Positions 26,162-34,003 of a stretch of DNA of 64,000 bases are shown one piece after another. Position 1 is the first letter of the stretch. Each line of letters starts with the position of its first letter. The notes beneath the pieces are model-generated. The model was not told where the DNA came from and ran no database searches. It saw only the letters and a list, made by a program, of their open reading frames with translations. The position numbers were made by a program, and so were the translations under genes. This stretch comes from CAWDVH01 sp963805705 (GTDB lineage Bacteria > Actinomycetota > Actinomycetes > Streptosporangiales > Streptosporangiaceae). The DNA lies in contig CAWDVH010000001.1 in the NCBI GenBank assembly GCA_963805705.1, forward strand, positions 2,666,001-2,730,000, written 5' to 3'.

Positions 26162-26173
26162 TATCGTGTTTGG
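26162..26173 (+). promoter_or_regulatory. Possible leaderless promoter of the Cys-containing regulator
   Basis: TATCGT (26162-26167) fits TANNNT and ends 6 nt before ATG 26174. No Shine-Dalgarno sequence precedes the gene. Confidence 0.45.
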
Positions 26174-26941
26174 ATGACGACAGACCTGAACGCTGCCGGC
26201 CAGGCGGCCGGGCCCGGGCCGACCGCGCCGGCGATCAGGGCTGTCGCGGCGCTTGAGGATGAGCTGCGGCGGGGGATGTACGGCTTCATCAGGGGCGCGC
26301 GGCGGCCGGTGACCAGGGACGAGGCCGCGGCGTCGGTCGGGATCTCCCGCAAGCTGGCGGCGTTTCACCTGGACAAGCTCGTCGACGCTGGCGTGCTGCG
26401 CGCCCGCTACCAGGCGGCCGGCGGCATCCGCAAGGCCGGGCGCACCCCCAAGGTGTACGAGCCATCCGGCACTGACATCCGGATCAGCATCCCGCAGCGC
26501 CAGCACGACATCCTGGCCGGGATCCTGCTGGACGCGGTGCTCACCGAAGGCCAGGCCGAGAGTGCGCACGATGCCGCGATGCGGGCCGCGCGCGACCGCG
26601 GCGTCCAGGTCGGCGCCAGCGAGCGTGAAAATGCCCGGCCAGGGCGGCTCGGTGCCGAGCGCGCGCTGACCCTGGCCGCCGGGATCCTGGAACGCTACGG
26701 CTTCGAGCCGGCCCGGCCGACGCCGACCTGCGTGCGGCTGCGCAACTGCCCCTTCCACCCGCTGGCCGCCCGGGCCCCGGAGCTCGTGTGCGGCATGAAC
26801 CACGCGTTTCTCGCGGGCCTGCTCACCGGTCTCGGCGCCCCCGCGGTGGAAGCCGTCCTTGACCCACGCCCCGGCGAATGCTGCGTCGAGCTCCGCTCGG
26901 CCGCGCCGCCGCCCGGCCGGATTCCCGGTGCTGCCCGCTGA
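26174..26941 (+). CDS. Winged-HTH regulator with conserved cysteines (COG2345/SufR-like)
   Basis: A 255-aa regulator. The winged helix is at residues 30-95 (RRPVTRDEAAASVGISRKLA, then FHLDKLVDAGVL). The C-terminal domain has cysteines at 186, 192, 206 and 236/237 in the order C-x5-CPFHPLA-PELVCGMNHAFLAGLL-GECCVEL, the layout of COG2345 proteins, some of which (SufR) bind a 4Fe-4S cluster. I infer redox or iron-sulfur sensing. It diverges from DUF2231-folE, its probable target. Confidence 0.85.
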   Translation: MTTDLNAAGQAAGPGPTAPAIRAVAALEDELRRGMYGFIRGARRPVTRDEAAASVGISRKLAAFHLDKLVDAGVLRARYQAAGGIRKAGRTPKVYEPSGTDIRISIPQRQHDILAGILLDAVLTEGQAESAHDAAMRAARDRGVQVGASERENARPGRLGAERALTLAAGILERYGFEPARPTPTCVRLRNCPFHPLAARAPELVCGMNHAFLAGLLTGLGAPAVEAVLDPRPGECCVELRSAAPPPGRIPGAAR

Positions 26942-26980
26942 GGTGCTGAGGTTCGCGCCTGCCGCCTGACGGATAGGTCC

Positions 26981-26993
26981 TACTATCAGGGCC
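26981..26993 (+). promoter_or_regulatory. Possible leaderless promoter of the first tandem kinase
   Basis: TACTAT (26981-26986) stands 7 nt before ATG 26994, and no ribosome site is present. The same block (TAGGTCCTA..AT, then GGGCCATG) recurs before the second kinase, so the promoter was duplicated with the gene. Confidence 0.5.
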
Positions 26994-29468
26994 ATGTCGC
27001 CGCCCGGTCACCTGTCGCGACGCGGGGCCGCCGTGGCCGCCGGCGGCGCGCCGGCCGGCCCGGCGATGAGCAGCCTGCGCTCGACCGCCGTGCGGACCGC
27101 TTCGGTCATCCGCTGCATCGGCGTCGCGTACGTCGTCGTGCAGGTGATCATCTGGCACTCGTTCTACGCGGCCGATCCGTGGCGCCTGGCCGGGCCGGCC
27201 GCAGCGGTGGCCTGGGCGGCCGCGATCGTGGCGTACCTGCTGCGCCGCTGGCCGACGTGGCCGCTGGCCGGCCTCGACACGGGGGTCCAGGTGATGCTGG
27301 CGCTCGGCGCCATGTGGTGCGTGCCGCCCGGCATGCGCGGCGACACCGCCAACTGGCTGTACATCGTGATGGCGGGCCAGCTGGTCGTCCCGGCCTGGTT
27401 CGCCCCGGCCGCGCTGCTCGCGCCGCTGGCCCTCGCGTCGGCGACGGCCTACTGGGCGGGCTCGGTCCTGGCCATGACGGCCGCCGCCGGGAACAACTCC
27501 CCGGTCGCGGCCGGCGTCCTGCTGCTGGCGATAGCCGCCGTGGTCTGGTACGGCTACCTGGTGCTCCGCCGCCGGTCGGCGCGGGCGGACGCCGCCTTGG
27601 CCCGAGCCGACACCGAGTCCCGCGAGCAGTATGTCCTGCTGGCGAGGAACACCGAGCGCCGCGAGCATGAGCGGCTGCTGCACGACACGGTGCTCAATAC
27701 GCTCACCGCGCTCACCCATGCGGGCCGGGGCGATCGGGGTGAGGTGGTGGGCCGGTGCCGGCACGACGTCCGGCTGATGGAATTCGCGCTCAGTGACCCC
27801 CGTGAGCCCGCCGAGATGGCCTGGGGCCCTTACGGCGGCCTGCTCGCCGGCATCGAGGCGGTCGCCGCCGAGATGCGCGCCCGCGGCCTGGACGTGCACG
27901 TCCGGGCCGAGCCGCCAGCGGCGGGCGCGGCGGGCGGCCCCGCGGTGCCGGTGCCTGTCGCCATCGCGGTCGGGCATGCCGTGCGCGAGGCGCTGGCCAA
28001 CGTGGCCAGCCATGCCGGGACGGGTGAGGCATGGGTCGACGTCACGCTGACGGCGCCGGGCGCGGAGCCTGCCGAGCCGGGCCGCCTCGGGGTGATCGTG
28101 CGAGATGCCGGGGCCGGGTTCGATCCGGCCGACGTCGATTCTTCCCGGCTGGGCCTGAAGCGATCCATCATCGAGCGCATCGCCGACCTGGGCGGGCAGG
28201 CGTCGGTGGAATCGGCGCCCGGTGACGGCACCGTCGTCAGCCTCGGCTGGAGCGCGCCAGCGCGCAGCTATCCGGGCACCGCGGCCGCCCGCCCGGATCC
28301 GGCCGGCCCGGCCGCGATGGCCGGTGATCGGCTGGCCAGCGATCGGCTGGCCGGGGACGTGGCCGAATCGGAGCTGCCGCGAACGCTGGGCCTAGTGGCG
28401 CTGGTCTGGCAGCTCACCCTGCTCATCCAGGTGCTGATCTACCTGCATGACTACCGTCAGCCGGCCGTGCCGCTCGCGGTGTGGCTAGGGCTGCTCGCCG
28501 CCACCGGATGGATGGCCACCAGGGTCCGCGGGGCCGGCCTGTCCGGATCCCGGGTCGCCGTCGCGATTGCGGTGGCGGTCGCCGCGGTCGCGCTGGTCGG
28601 CTGGGACCGCCGCATGCACGGCACCGGGACAGTGGACTGGTCGGTCACCGCCACCTGCTGGCTGCTGGCCCTCATCGCGCTGAGCCGTCCGGCCTGGGAG
28701 TGGATTTGCGGAGCACTGCTGGTCTTCGCCGCGCACACGGTCTTTTTCATCCGCGACCTGGGCGTGACCTCGCTGGGCCTGGCGCGCCTGGCGGCCACCG
28801 CCTACACGCTGGTGGTGCTCCTGGTGGTAGTCGCTGCCCTGCGGCCGACCTTGCGCGCTCATGCCCGGGCCGCCGCGCGCAGTGCGGTACTGGCCAGCCG
28901 GTCAGCGGCGCGGCGGGCCGTGGCGGCCGCGATCCGCGAAGACCGGCGCAGGCGGCTCGCCCTGCTGGAAGCGGAGGCCCTGCCGCTGCTGCGGAGCATC
29001 GCCGACCAGACGCTGGACCCCGCCGACCGCGAGGTCCGTGACCACTGCGCACGGCACGCGGCGACGCTGCGCGGCGCCCTGGTCGACCGGCCAGGGAATC
29101 CGGGCGGCGTGCTGACCGAACTCGAGCCCGCGCTGAACGCGGCGAAGGCGCGCGGTCTGCCGGTCGAGGTCCAGGTGGTCGGCGATCCCGGCGGCCTGAT
29201 GCGGGAGGTGGCAGGCGCGACCCTGGCGGCGGTGGACGGCGTCATGCGGGCGCTGCCGCCGCATCCGGTGACGCTCACCGTTCTTGCGTCCGGTGACGAC
29301 GTGGAGCTGTACGTGACGTTCGACCGGCCGCCGCGGGCGACTCCGGACGTGGCCGAGCTATGGCGGACGGTTCCGGCGACGGCGCGCTGGCATGCTGTCG
29401 TCGACGTCGACGACGACACCGGCGCGGGGTGCCTGGAGGTGCGATGGTGGAATGCGGTGCCAGCGTGA
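26994..29468 (+). CDS. Two-module membrane sensor histidine kinase (first of tandem pair)
   Basis: An 824-aa protein with two similar halves. Module 1: four to five membrane helices (40-190), a DesK/NarX-type phosphoacceptor segment EHERLLHDTVLNTLTAL with His230, and an HATPase with REALANVASHAG (N box, near 335), RDAGAGFDP (G1, near 371) and a GDGT G2 box. Module 2: again about five helices (450-620), a basic helix, and a C-terminal domain that looks like a degenerate DHp-ATPase with no His and no G boxes. I infer one active and one regulatory kinase half. It probably signals to the NarL-type regulator two genes downstream. Confidence 0.85.
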   Translation: MSPPGHLSRRGAAVAAGGAPAGPAMSSLRSTAVRTASVIRCIGVAYVVVQVIIWHSFYAADPWRLAGPAAAVAWAAAIVAYLLRRWPTWPLAGLDTGVQVMLALGAMWCVPPGMRGDTANWLYIVMAGQLVVPAWFAPAALLAPLALASATAYWAGSVLAMTAAAGNNSPVAAGVLLLAIAAVVWYGYLVLRRRSARADAALARADTESREQYVLLARNTERREHERLLHDTVLNTLTALTHAGRGDRGEVVGRCRHDVRLMEFALSDPREPAEMAWGPYGGLLAGIEAVAAEMRARGLDVHVRAEPPAAGAAGGPAVPVPVAIAVGHAVREALANVASHAGTGEAWVDVTLTAPGAEPAEPGRLGVIVRDAGAGFDPADVDSSRLGLKRSIIERIADLGGQASVESAPGDGTVVSLGWSAPARSYPGTAAARPDPAGPAAMAGDRLASDRLAGDVAESELPRTLGLVALVWQLTLLIQVLIYLHDYRQPAVPLAVWLGLLAATGWMATRVRGAGLSGSRVAVAIAVAVAAVALVGWDRRMHGTGTVDWSVTATCWLLALIALSRPAWEWICGALLVFAAHTVFFIRDLGVTSLGLARLAATAYTLVVLLVVVAALRPTLRAHARAAARSAVLASRSAARRAVAAAIREDRRRRLALLEAEALPLLRSIADQTLDPADREVRDHCARHAATLRGALVDRPGNPGGVLTELEPALNAAKARGLPVEVQVVGDPGGLMREVAGATLAAVDGVMRALPPHPVTLTVLASGDDVELYVTFDRPPRATPDVAELWRTVPATARWHAVVDVDDDTGAGCLEVRWWNAVPA

Positions 29469-29553
29469 CGGGTGAGGATACGCACGCCAAGCTCAGCCGA
29501 CCACGCCGCAGCGCTGGGTCAAGAGTGCGGACCGGGGCAAGCCGTTTAGGTCC

Positions 29554-29565
29554 TATCATCGGGCC
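29554..29565 (+). promoter_or_regulatory. Possible leaderless promoter of the second tandem kinase
   Basis: TATCAT (29554-29559) ends 6 nt before ATG 29566. It is the duplicate of the element in front of the first kinase gene. Confidence 0.5.
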
Positions 29566-32076
29566 ATGCTGCCGTCCGGGTACCTGACGCGACCGTGGGC
29601 TGCCGTCAACTCCGGCAGTACACCAGCCGGGCCCGCGATGACGACCCTCAGGTCGGTGGCCGCCCGCATCGCCTGCACCGTTCGCTGCATCGCAATCGCT
29701 TATATCGCCGTGCAGGTCATTATCTGGCACAGCTTCTACGCGGCCGATCCGCGGCGGCTCGCCGGGCCTGGCTTAGCGCTGCTGTGGGCGACCGCGGCCG
29801 TGATCTACCTGCGCCGCCGCTGGCCCGTGTGGCAGGTCGCCGGCCTCGACTCAGTCGTGCACGTGGTCTTCGCGGTCGGCGCCATGCTGTGCGTGCCGCC
29901 TGCCATGCGCGGCGACGCGGCCAACTGGCTGTACATCGCGATGGCGGGCCAGCTTTTCATCCCCACCTGGTTCGCGCCCACGGTGCTGTCGGCGCCGCTG
30001 GCCCTGGCCTCGGCCGCCGCCTACTGGGAAGGCTCGGTGGCAACATCCACGCCGGCCTCCGCGCACAACTCCCCGGCCGCATCAGCGGCCCTGCTGCTGG
30101 CCGTCGCCGCCGCGAACTGGTCCGGCCGCCGGCTCCTCTACCGCCGGGCTAGCCGGGCCGACGCAGCCCTGGACCGCGCGGATCAGGATGCTCGGGCCCA
30201 GTACGTCGTCCTGACCAGGAACGTCGAGCGTCGCGAGCATGAGCGCCTGCTGCACGACACAGTGCTCAACACGCTGACCGCCCTGTCTCGGGCCGGCTCT
30301 GGCGAGCTGGTGGCGGGCCGGTGCCGGCACGACATCACGCTGATGGAGTGCGTGCTCGGCGATTCCGGCCAGGTGAGCGGCGGCCAGGTGAACGGGGGCC
30401 GGGTGAGCGGCGGCCAGGTGAACGGGGGCCTGGTGAACGGGGCCCCGGGCCACAGCCGGCTGCTGGCCGGCATCGAGGCCGTCGCCAGCGAGATGCGCGC
30501 CCGCGGCCTGAAGGTCCACCTGGAGGTGACGGGCGGCACCCCGGCGACGGATGCGGATCGGCCGGCGGTCCCGCTGCCGGTCGTGGCGGCGCTGGCCCAC
30601 GCGGTACGCGAGGCGCTGGCCAACGTGATCAGCCATGCCGGAACCACCGAGGCGTGGGTCAAGATCGTCGTGGTCGCGCCCGGCGCTCAGGCCACGGAGC
30701 CGGGCGGGGTCCGGGTGACGGTGCGGGACGCCGGTGCCGGATTCGACCCCGCGCACGTCGATCCGGCCCGGCTGGGCCTGCGGCGGTCCGTCGTCGAGCG
30801 CCTGGCCGACTCGGGCGGCCGGGCGTCCATCCGGTCGGCGCCAGGCCAGGGCACGGTCGTGAGCATGCACTGGCCCGCGCCGGCGCCGCCCGGGCATCCC
30901 GCCGCCGAGGACGGCCGCCCCGGCGCGCTGGACCCCCCGGCGGTGGCGCGCCGCCCGGTGGCAGGGGACCTGTCCAGGTCCGAGCTGCCGCGGACGATCG
31001 GCACGGTGGCCTGGGTCTGGCAGTTGGCCCTGCTCCTCCAGGTGCTGATTGACCTGCCCGGCTACCGCCACCCGGCCGTGCCGCTGGCGGTGTGGCTCGG
31101 GCTGGTCGCCGCGGCGGCCTGGCTGATGCCGCGGGCGCGCCCCCGCGGCCTCACCACAGCGCAGTCGGCCGTCGCCATCGCGGTCGCCATGACCGCGGTG
31201 GCCCTGGTGGGCTGGGACCGCGCTCAGGGCGCGACCGGGACCGTGGACTGGTCGGTGTTCGGAACGGCCTGGTTGCTCATGCTGGTCGCCGTGAGCCGCC
31301 CGGCCCGGGTATGGGTGACCGGGGCGCTGCTCATATTCACCGCCCATGCCGTCTTCGCCATCCGGCTGCTGGGGGTGACTCCGCTGGGCCTGGCCCGGCT
31401 CGCTGTGACCGTCTACACGCTGACGGTGATCCTGGCCGTGTTCGCCGCCCTGCAGCTGACCTTCCACGCCCAGGTCAGGATTTTCGCTCGCCGCTCGGTG
31501 CTGGCGAGCCGGTCAGCGGCGGAGCGCGCGGCGACCGCCGCGGTCCAGCAGGACCGGCGCGGGCGGCTCGCCCTGCTGGAAGCCGACGCGCTCCCGCTGC
31601 TGCGGGGCATCGCCGACGGCACCCTGGATCCCGCCGACGAGCGGGTACGGGCCCGATGCGCGCGGCTCGCGGCGACACTGCGGCGGGCGCTGGCCGACGG
31701 GCCGCGTACCGCGGACGGAATACTGGCTGAGCTGGAGCCCGCGCTCCGCGCGGCCAGGGCACGCGGTCTGCCGGTAGAGGTTCAGGTCGTCGGCGATCCA
31801 GGGTGCCCCCCGCCGGAGGTGGCGGGCGCGACCCTGGCGGCGGTCGACGGCGTCATGAGCGCCCTGCCGCCGCACCCGGTGATGCTGACCGTTCTGGCGT
31901 CCGGTGACGACGTGGAGCTGTACGTGACATTCGACCGGCTGCTGCGAGCTGCTCCGGACGTGGCGGAACTGAGGCTGGCGGTGCCCGCCACGGCCCGCTG
32001 GCGGTCCGCGGTAGAGGTCGATGACAGCGGCTCGGGATGCCTGGAGGTCCGGTGGAGGAATGCGGTGCCCGCATGA
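29566..32076 (+). CDS. Two-module membrane sensor histidine kinase (second of tandem pair)
   Basis: An 836-aa paralogue of the preceding gene, alignable end to end. The phosphoacceptor segment EHERLLHDTVLNTLTAL has His230 at the same position, the N box is REALANVISHAG and the G1 box RDAGAGFDP. Module 2 is again degenerate. A local insertion of GGQVNGGRVSGGQVNGG-type repeats (about residues 265-290) lies between DHp and ATPase and is absent from the first copy. The stop overlaps the response-regulator start (ATGA), so this copy is translationally coupled to it. Confidence 0.85.
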   Translation: MLPSGYLTRPWAAVNSGSTPAGPAMTTLRSVAARIACTVRCIAIAYIAVQVIIWHSFYAADPRRLAGPGLALLWATAAVIYLRRRWPVWQVAGLDSVVHVVFAVGAMLCVPPAMRGDAANWLYIAMAGQLFIPTWFAPTVLSAPLALASAAAYWEGSVATSTPASAHNSPAASAALLLAVAAANWSGRRLLYRRASRADAALDRADQDARAQYVVLTRNVERREHERLLHDTVLNTLTALSRAGSGELVAGRCRHDITLMECVLGDSGQVSGGQVNGGRVSGGQVNGGLVNGAPGHSRLLAGIEAVASEMRARGLKVHLEVTGGTPATDADRPAVPLPVVAALAHAVREALANVISHAGTTEAWVKIVVVAPGAQATEPGGVRVTVRDAGAGFDPAHVDPARLGLRRSVVERLADSGGRASIRSAPGQGTVVSMHWPAPAPPGHPAAEDGRPGALDPPAVARRPVAGDLSRSELPRTIGTVAWVWQLALLLQVLIDLPGYRHPAVPLAVWLGLVAAAAWLMPRARPRGLTTAQSAVAIAVAMTAVALVGWDRAQGATGTVDWSVFGTAWLLMLVAVSRPARVWVTGALLIFTAHAVFAIRLLGVTPLGLARLAVTVYTLTVILAVFAALQLTFHAQVRIFARRSVLASRSAAERAATAAVQQDRRGRLALLEADALPLLRGIADGTLDPADERVRARCARLAATLRRALADGPRTADGILAELEPALRAARARGLPVEVQVVGDPGCPPPEVAGATLAAVDGVMSALPPHPVMLTVLASGDDVELYVTFDRLLRAAPDVAELRLAVPATARWRSAVEVDDSGSGCLEVRWRNAVPA

Positions 32077-32750
32077 CCGGTGGCGCAGCCGATGACGCCG
32101 GCCTGGCTGATGTCATCGACGTCGCAGCCGTGGATGACCATCCCATCGTCCTGGATGGCTTCTCCGGCTGGGTCATGGCCGCTGAGACCGGCATCAGGGT
32201 GGTCGGGACGGCCGCGACCGTCGACGCGCTGCTCGCCGGGCCGGGCTGCCGTGCGCACGTCGTTCTGCTGGATGTCGAGCTCGGCGACGGGACGAGCGTC
32301 GAGCACAACGTCACCGCCATCCGCGCCGCGGGCCCGGCGGTCCTGGTCCTGGCCGCTTCCGACAAGCCGGTCTCGGTCCGGGCCGCGATGCGGGCCGGGG
32401 CTCTCGGTTACGTCCTGAAGAACGAGGAGACCGCGCAGGTACGGGCGGCCATTCAGGCCGTCGCCGCGGGCCAGGACTGGATCTCGCCCCGCCTGGCCTA
32501 CATCTTCGCCACCGATGACGCACCCGACCGGCCCGGCCTCAGCCCGCAGGAGATGCGCGCGCTGCAGCTCTACGCGACCGGCATGCCGATGAAGTCGGTG
32601 GCCCGCAAGATGGGGATCAAGGAGGATACGGCCAAGCAGTATGTAGGCCGGGTCCGGGAGAAATACGCCCGCGCTGGCCGCGCGGCACCGACTAAGCTGG
32701 AGCTGTACTATCGAGCCGTCGAGGACGGGCATCTCCCCCCTCACCCCTGA
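32073..32750 (+). CDS. NarL/LuxR-family response regulator
   Basis: A 225-aa regulator. Receiver domain: acidic pair Asp21/Asp22 (DDHPIVLDGF), phosphoacceptor Asp67 (VVLLDVELGDG), and Lys116 (YVLKNEE). The DNA-binding domain is LuxR type (LSPQEMRALQLYATGMPMKS, VARKMGIKEDTAKQYVGRVR). ATG 32073 overlaps the second kinase stop, and an upstream frame from 32037 lies inside that gene. It is the obvious partner for the tandem kinases. Two strong hairpins follow. Confidence 0.92.
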   Translation: MTGGAADDAGLADVIDVAAVDDHPIVLDGFSGWVMAAETGIRVVGTAATVDALLAGPGCRAHVVLLDVELGDGTSVEHNVTAIRAAGPAVLVLAASDKPVSVRAAMRAGALGYVLKNEETAQVRAAIQAVAAGQDWISPRLAYIFATDDAPDRPGLSPQEMRALQLYATGMPMKSVARKMGIKEDTAKQYVGRVREKYARAGRAAPTKLELYYRAVEDGHLPPHP

Positions 32751-32794
32751 GCCGCGGACCCCCCCTCCCGGCGATGGGGCTACAGGAGATACCC

Positions 32795-32834
32795 GCCCTC
32801 GACCTCGCTTACGAGGTAAGCGTAAGGCGAGGGC
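32795..32834 (+). terminator. Nested hairpin after the kinase-regulator unit
   Basis: Outer arms GCCCTCG (32795-32801) and CGAGGGC (32828-32834) enclose a perfect inner 7-bp stem CGCTTAC/GTAAGCG (32806-32822). It lies 45 nt after the response-regulator stop and probably ends that transcript. Confidence 0.6.
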
Positions 32835-32841
32835 ACCTCTC

Positions 32842-32873
32842 CCGTCATGACCCCTAAGGGGGGGTCATGACGG
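32842..32873. terminator. 13-bp perfect hairpin between convergent genes
   Basis: CCGTCATGACCCC (32842-32854) pairs perfectly with GGGGTCATGACGG (32861-32873) around a 6-nt loop. It lies just beyond the stop of the minus-strand phosphatase-fold gene and after the plus-strand kinase unit, so it can terminate from either side. Confidence 0.7.
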
Positions 32874-32878
32874 CACGC

Positions 32879-33826
32879 TCAGCCGGGCAGGCGGAGTTCC
32901 GCGCAGACAGCGCGATGGTCGCTGCCCGGCAGCTTGTGGACCGAAACGCCGCGCACGCCACATCGCGGATCGACCAGGACGTGGTCGATCGACAGCAGGG
33001 CAGGTCGGCCGCGAGGCTCCGGGCCCCAGGTCGGGACGAGCCCGCGGCCAGCCTGGCCGGCCGCGTCCAGGTAGCCGAGCCGCAGCAGCAGGCGGAACTG
33101 CACGTGATCGACAGTGCCGTTGAAGTCCCCGGCCAGGATCGTCACCTGCGCGCCAGGCGGGGGCAGCCAGGCCATCTCCCGGCGCCAGCCGGCCGCATGC
33201 CGGGACCAGGGCGGTGAGGGCGGGCGGAGGTGGACGCAGACCAGGTGGGCGGACTGACCTGAGGGAAGCTCAAGCCGGGCGGTCGGCTGGGCGACGGTGG
33301 CCGGGGCCATGACCGGGCCCGCGCTCAGCGGATAGCGGGCATAGATGCCGCTGCCACGGGCGCTGTTCCCCCTGACGTCGGTTATCTCGTTCGGCAGCAC
33401 GTCGCCCAGCCCGGCCCGCTTGAGCCGGGTGACCGCATCCTCGGTCAGTTCCTGAGCCAGCAGCACGTCGGCGCCCGTCCTGCGCACCAGTTCGACGACC
33501 TCTGCTCCCGCGGCCCGCCCGGCCAGCAGGTTGGCGGTGAGGATGCGCAGCGCGAGCCCGCCGGCGGGCGGCTGGCGGCGCGGCACCGCGCGCGGGGCGA
33601 CCACGGCGGTCAGGGCCGCCCCGGCCATCGCGGCCGTGACGCGGGCGCCCCGGCCGCGCAGCAGCAGCGCGGCCAGCCACGCCCCGGCGGCGGCCTGCGG
33701 GGTGAACGAGAGCGCCGGCGCCGCTGCTGCTTCCGCCAGCCTCAGGCGATCGGCGCCCGTTACCCGAGCTGCCGCCCATGCGGCCAGGCTGCCCGCGACC
33801 ACCCACTCCGAGCGTCGTGAGGACAT
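32879..33826 (-). CDS. Endonuclease/exonuclease/phosphatase (EEP) family membrane protein
   Basis: A 315-aa protein. The N-terminal 90 residues contain two or three weak hydrophobic helices, then the EEP domain follows with its metal and catalytic motifs in order: ILTANLLAG, LLAQE (Glu), HLRPP, LAGDFNGT, SIDHVLV and SDHRAV. Members cleave phosphodiesters in nucleic acids, inositol lipids or sphingolipids, and the substrate here is unknown. The anchoring suggests action at or outside the membrane. ATG 33826, no clear ribosome site. Confidence 0.88.
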   Translation of the reverse strand: MSSRRSEWVVAGSLAAWAAARVTGADRLRLAEAAAAPALSFTPQAAAGAWLAALLLRGRGARVTAAMAGAALTAVVAPRAVPRRQPPAGGLALRILTANLLAGRAAGAEVVELVRRTGADVLLAQELTEDAVTRLKRAGLGDVLPNEITDVRGNSARGSGIYARYPLSAGPVMAPATVAQPTARLELPSGQSAHLVCVHLRPPSPPWSRHAAGWRREMAWLPPPGAQVTILAGDFNGTVDHVQFRLLLRLGYLDAAGQAGRGLVPTWGPEPRGRPALLSIDHVLVDPRCGVRGVSVHKLPGSDHRAVCAELRLPG

Positions 33827-33954
33827 GAGCTGATGATCGCATGCCTGGGTCGGCCAGGAGGAACGAACCTGCAGGTCAGAAGGTTGCTCGCCGCATGGCT
33901 GGTGGGATCACCTTCCGCCCCGCTCTGCACTCGGCCATTTCCGGTTATGCTCGC

Positions 33955-33975
33955 TGCAGCCCGTCGTGGGCTGCA
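33955..33975 (+). promoter_or_regulatory. Leader hairpin upstream of the SGNH lipoprotein gene
   Basis: TGCAGCCC and GGGCTGCA form an 8-bp perfect stem with a 5-nt loop about 30 nt before the start codon and 18 nt before the GGAGG ribosome site. A regulatory role is possible but unproven. Confidence 0.3.
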
Positions 33976-34003
33976 CCGGGCGCCAGGGCATGCGGAGGCA
34001 GAG

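Noticed and set aside
30082..31467. 461-codon minus-strand frame inside the second tandem kinase
   Set aside because: Shadow of a membrane kinase with clear motifs in the plus frame; the composition is His/Arg/Gly-rich nonsense.
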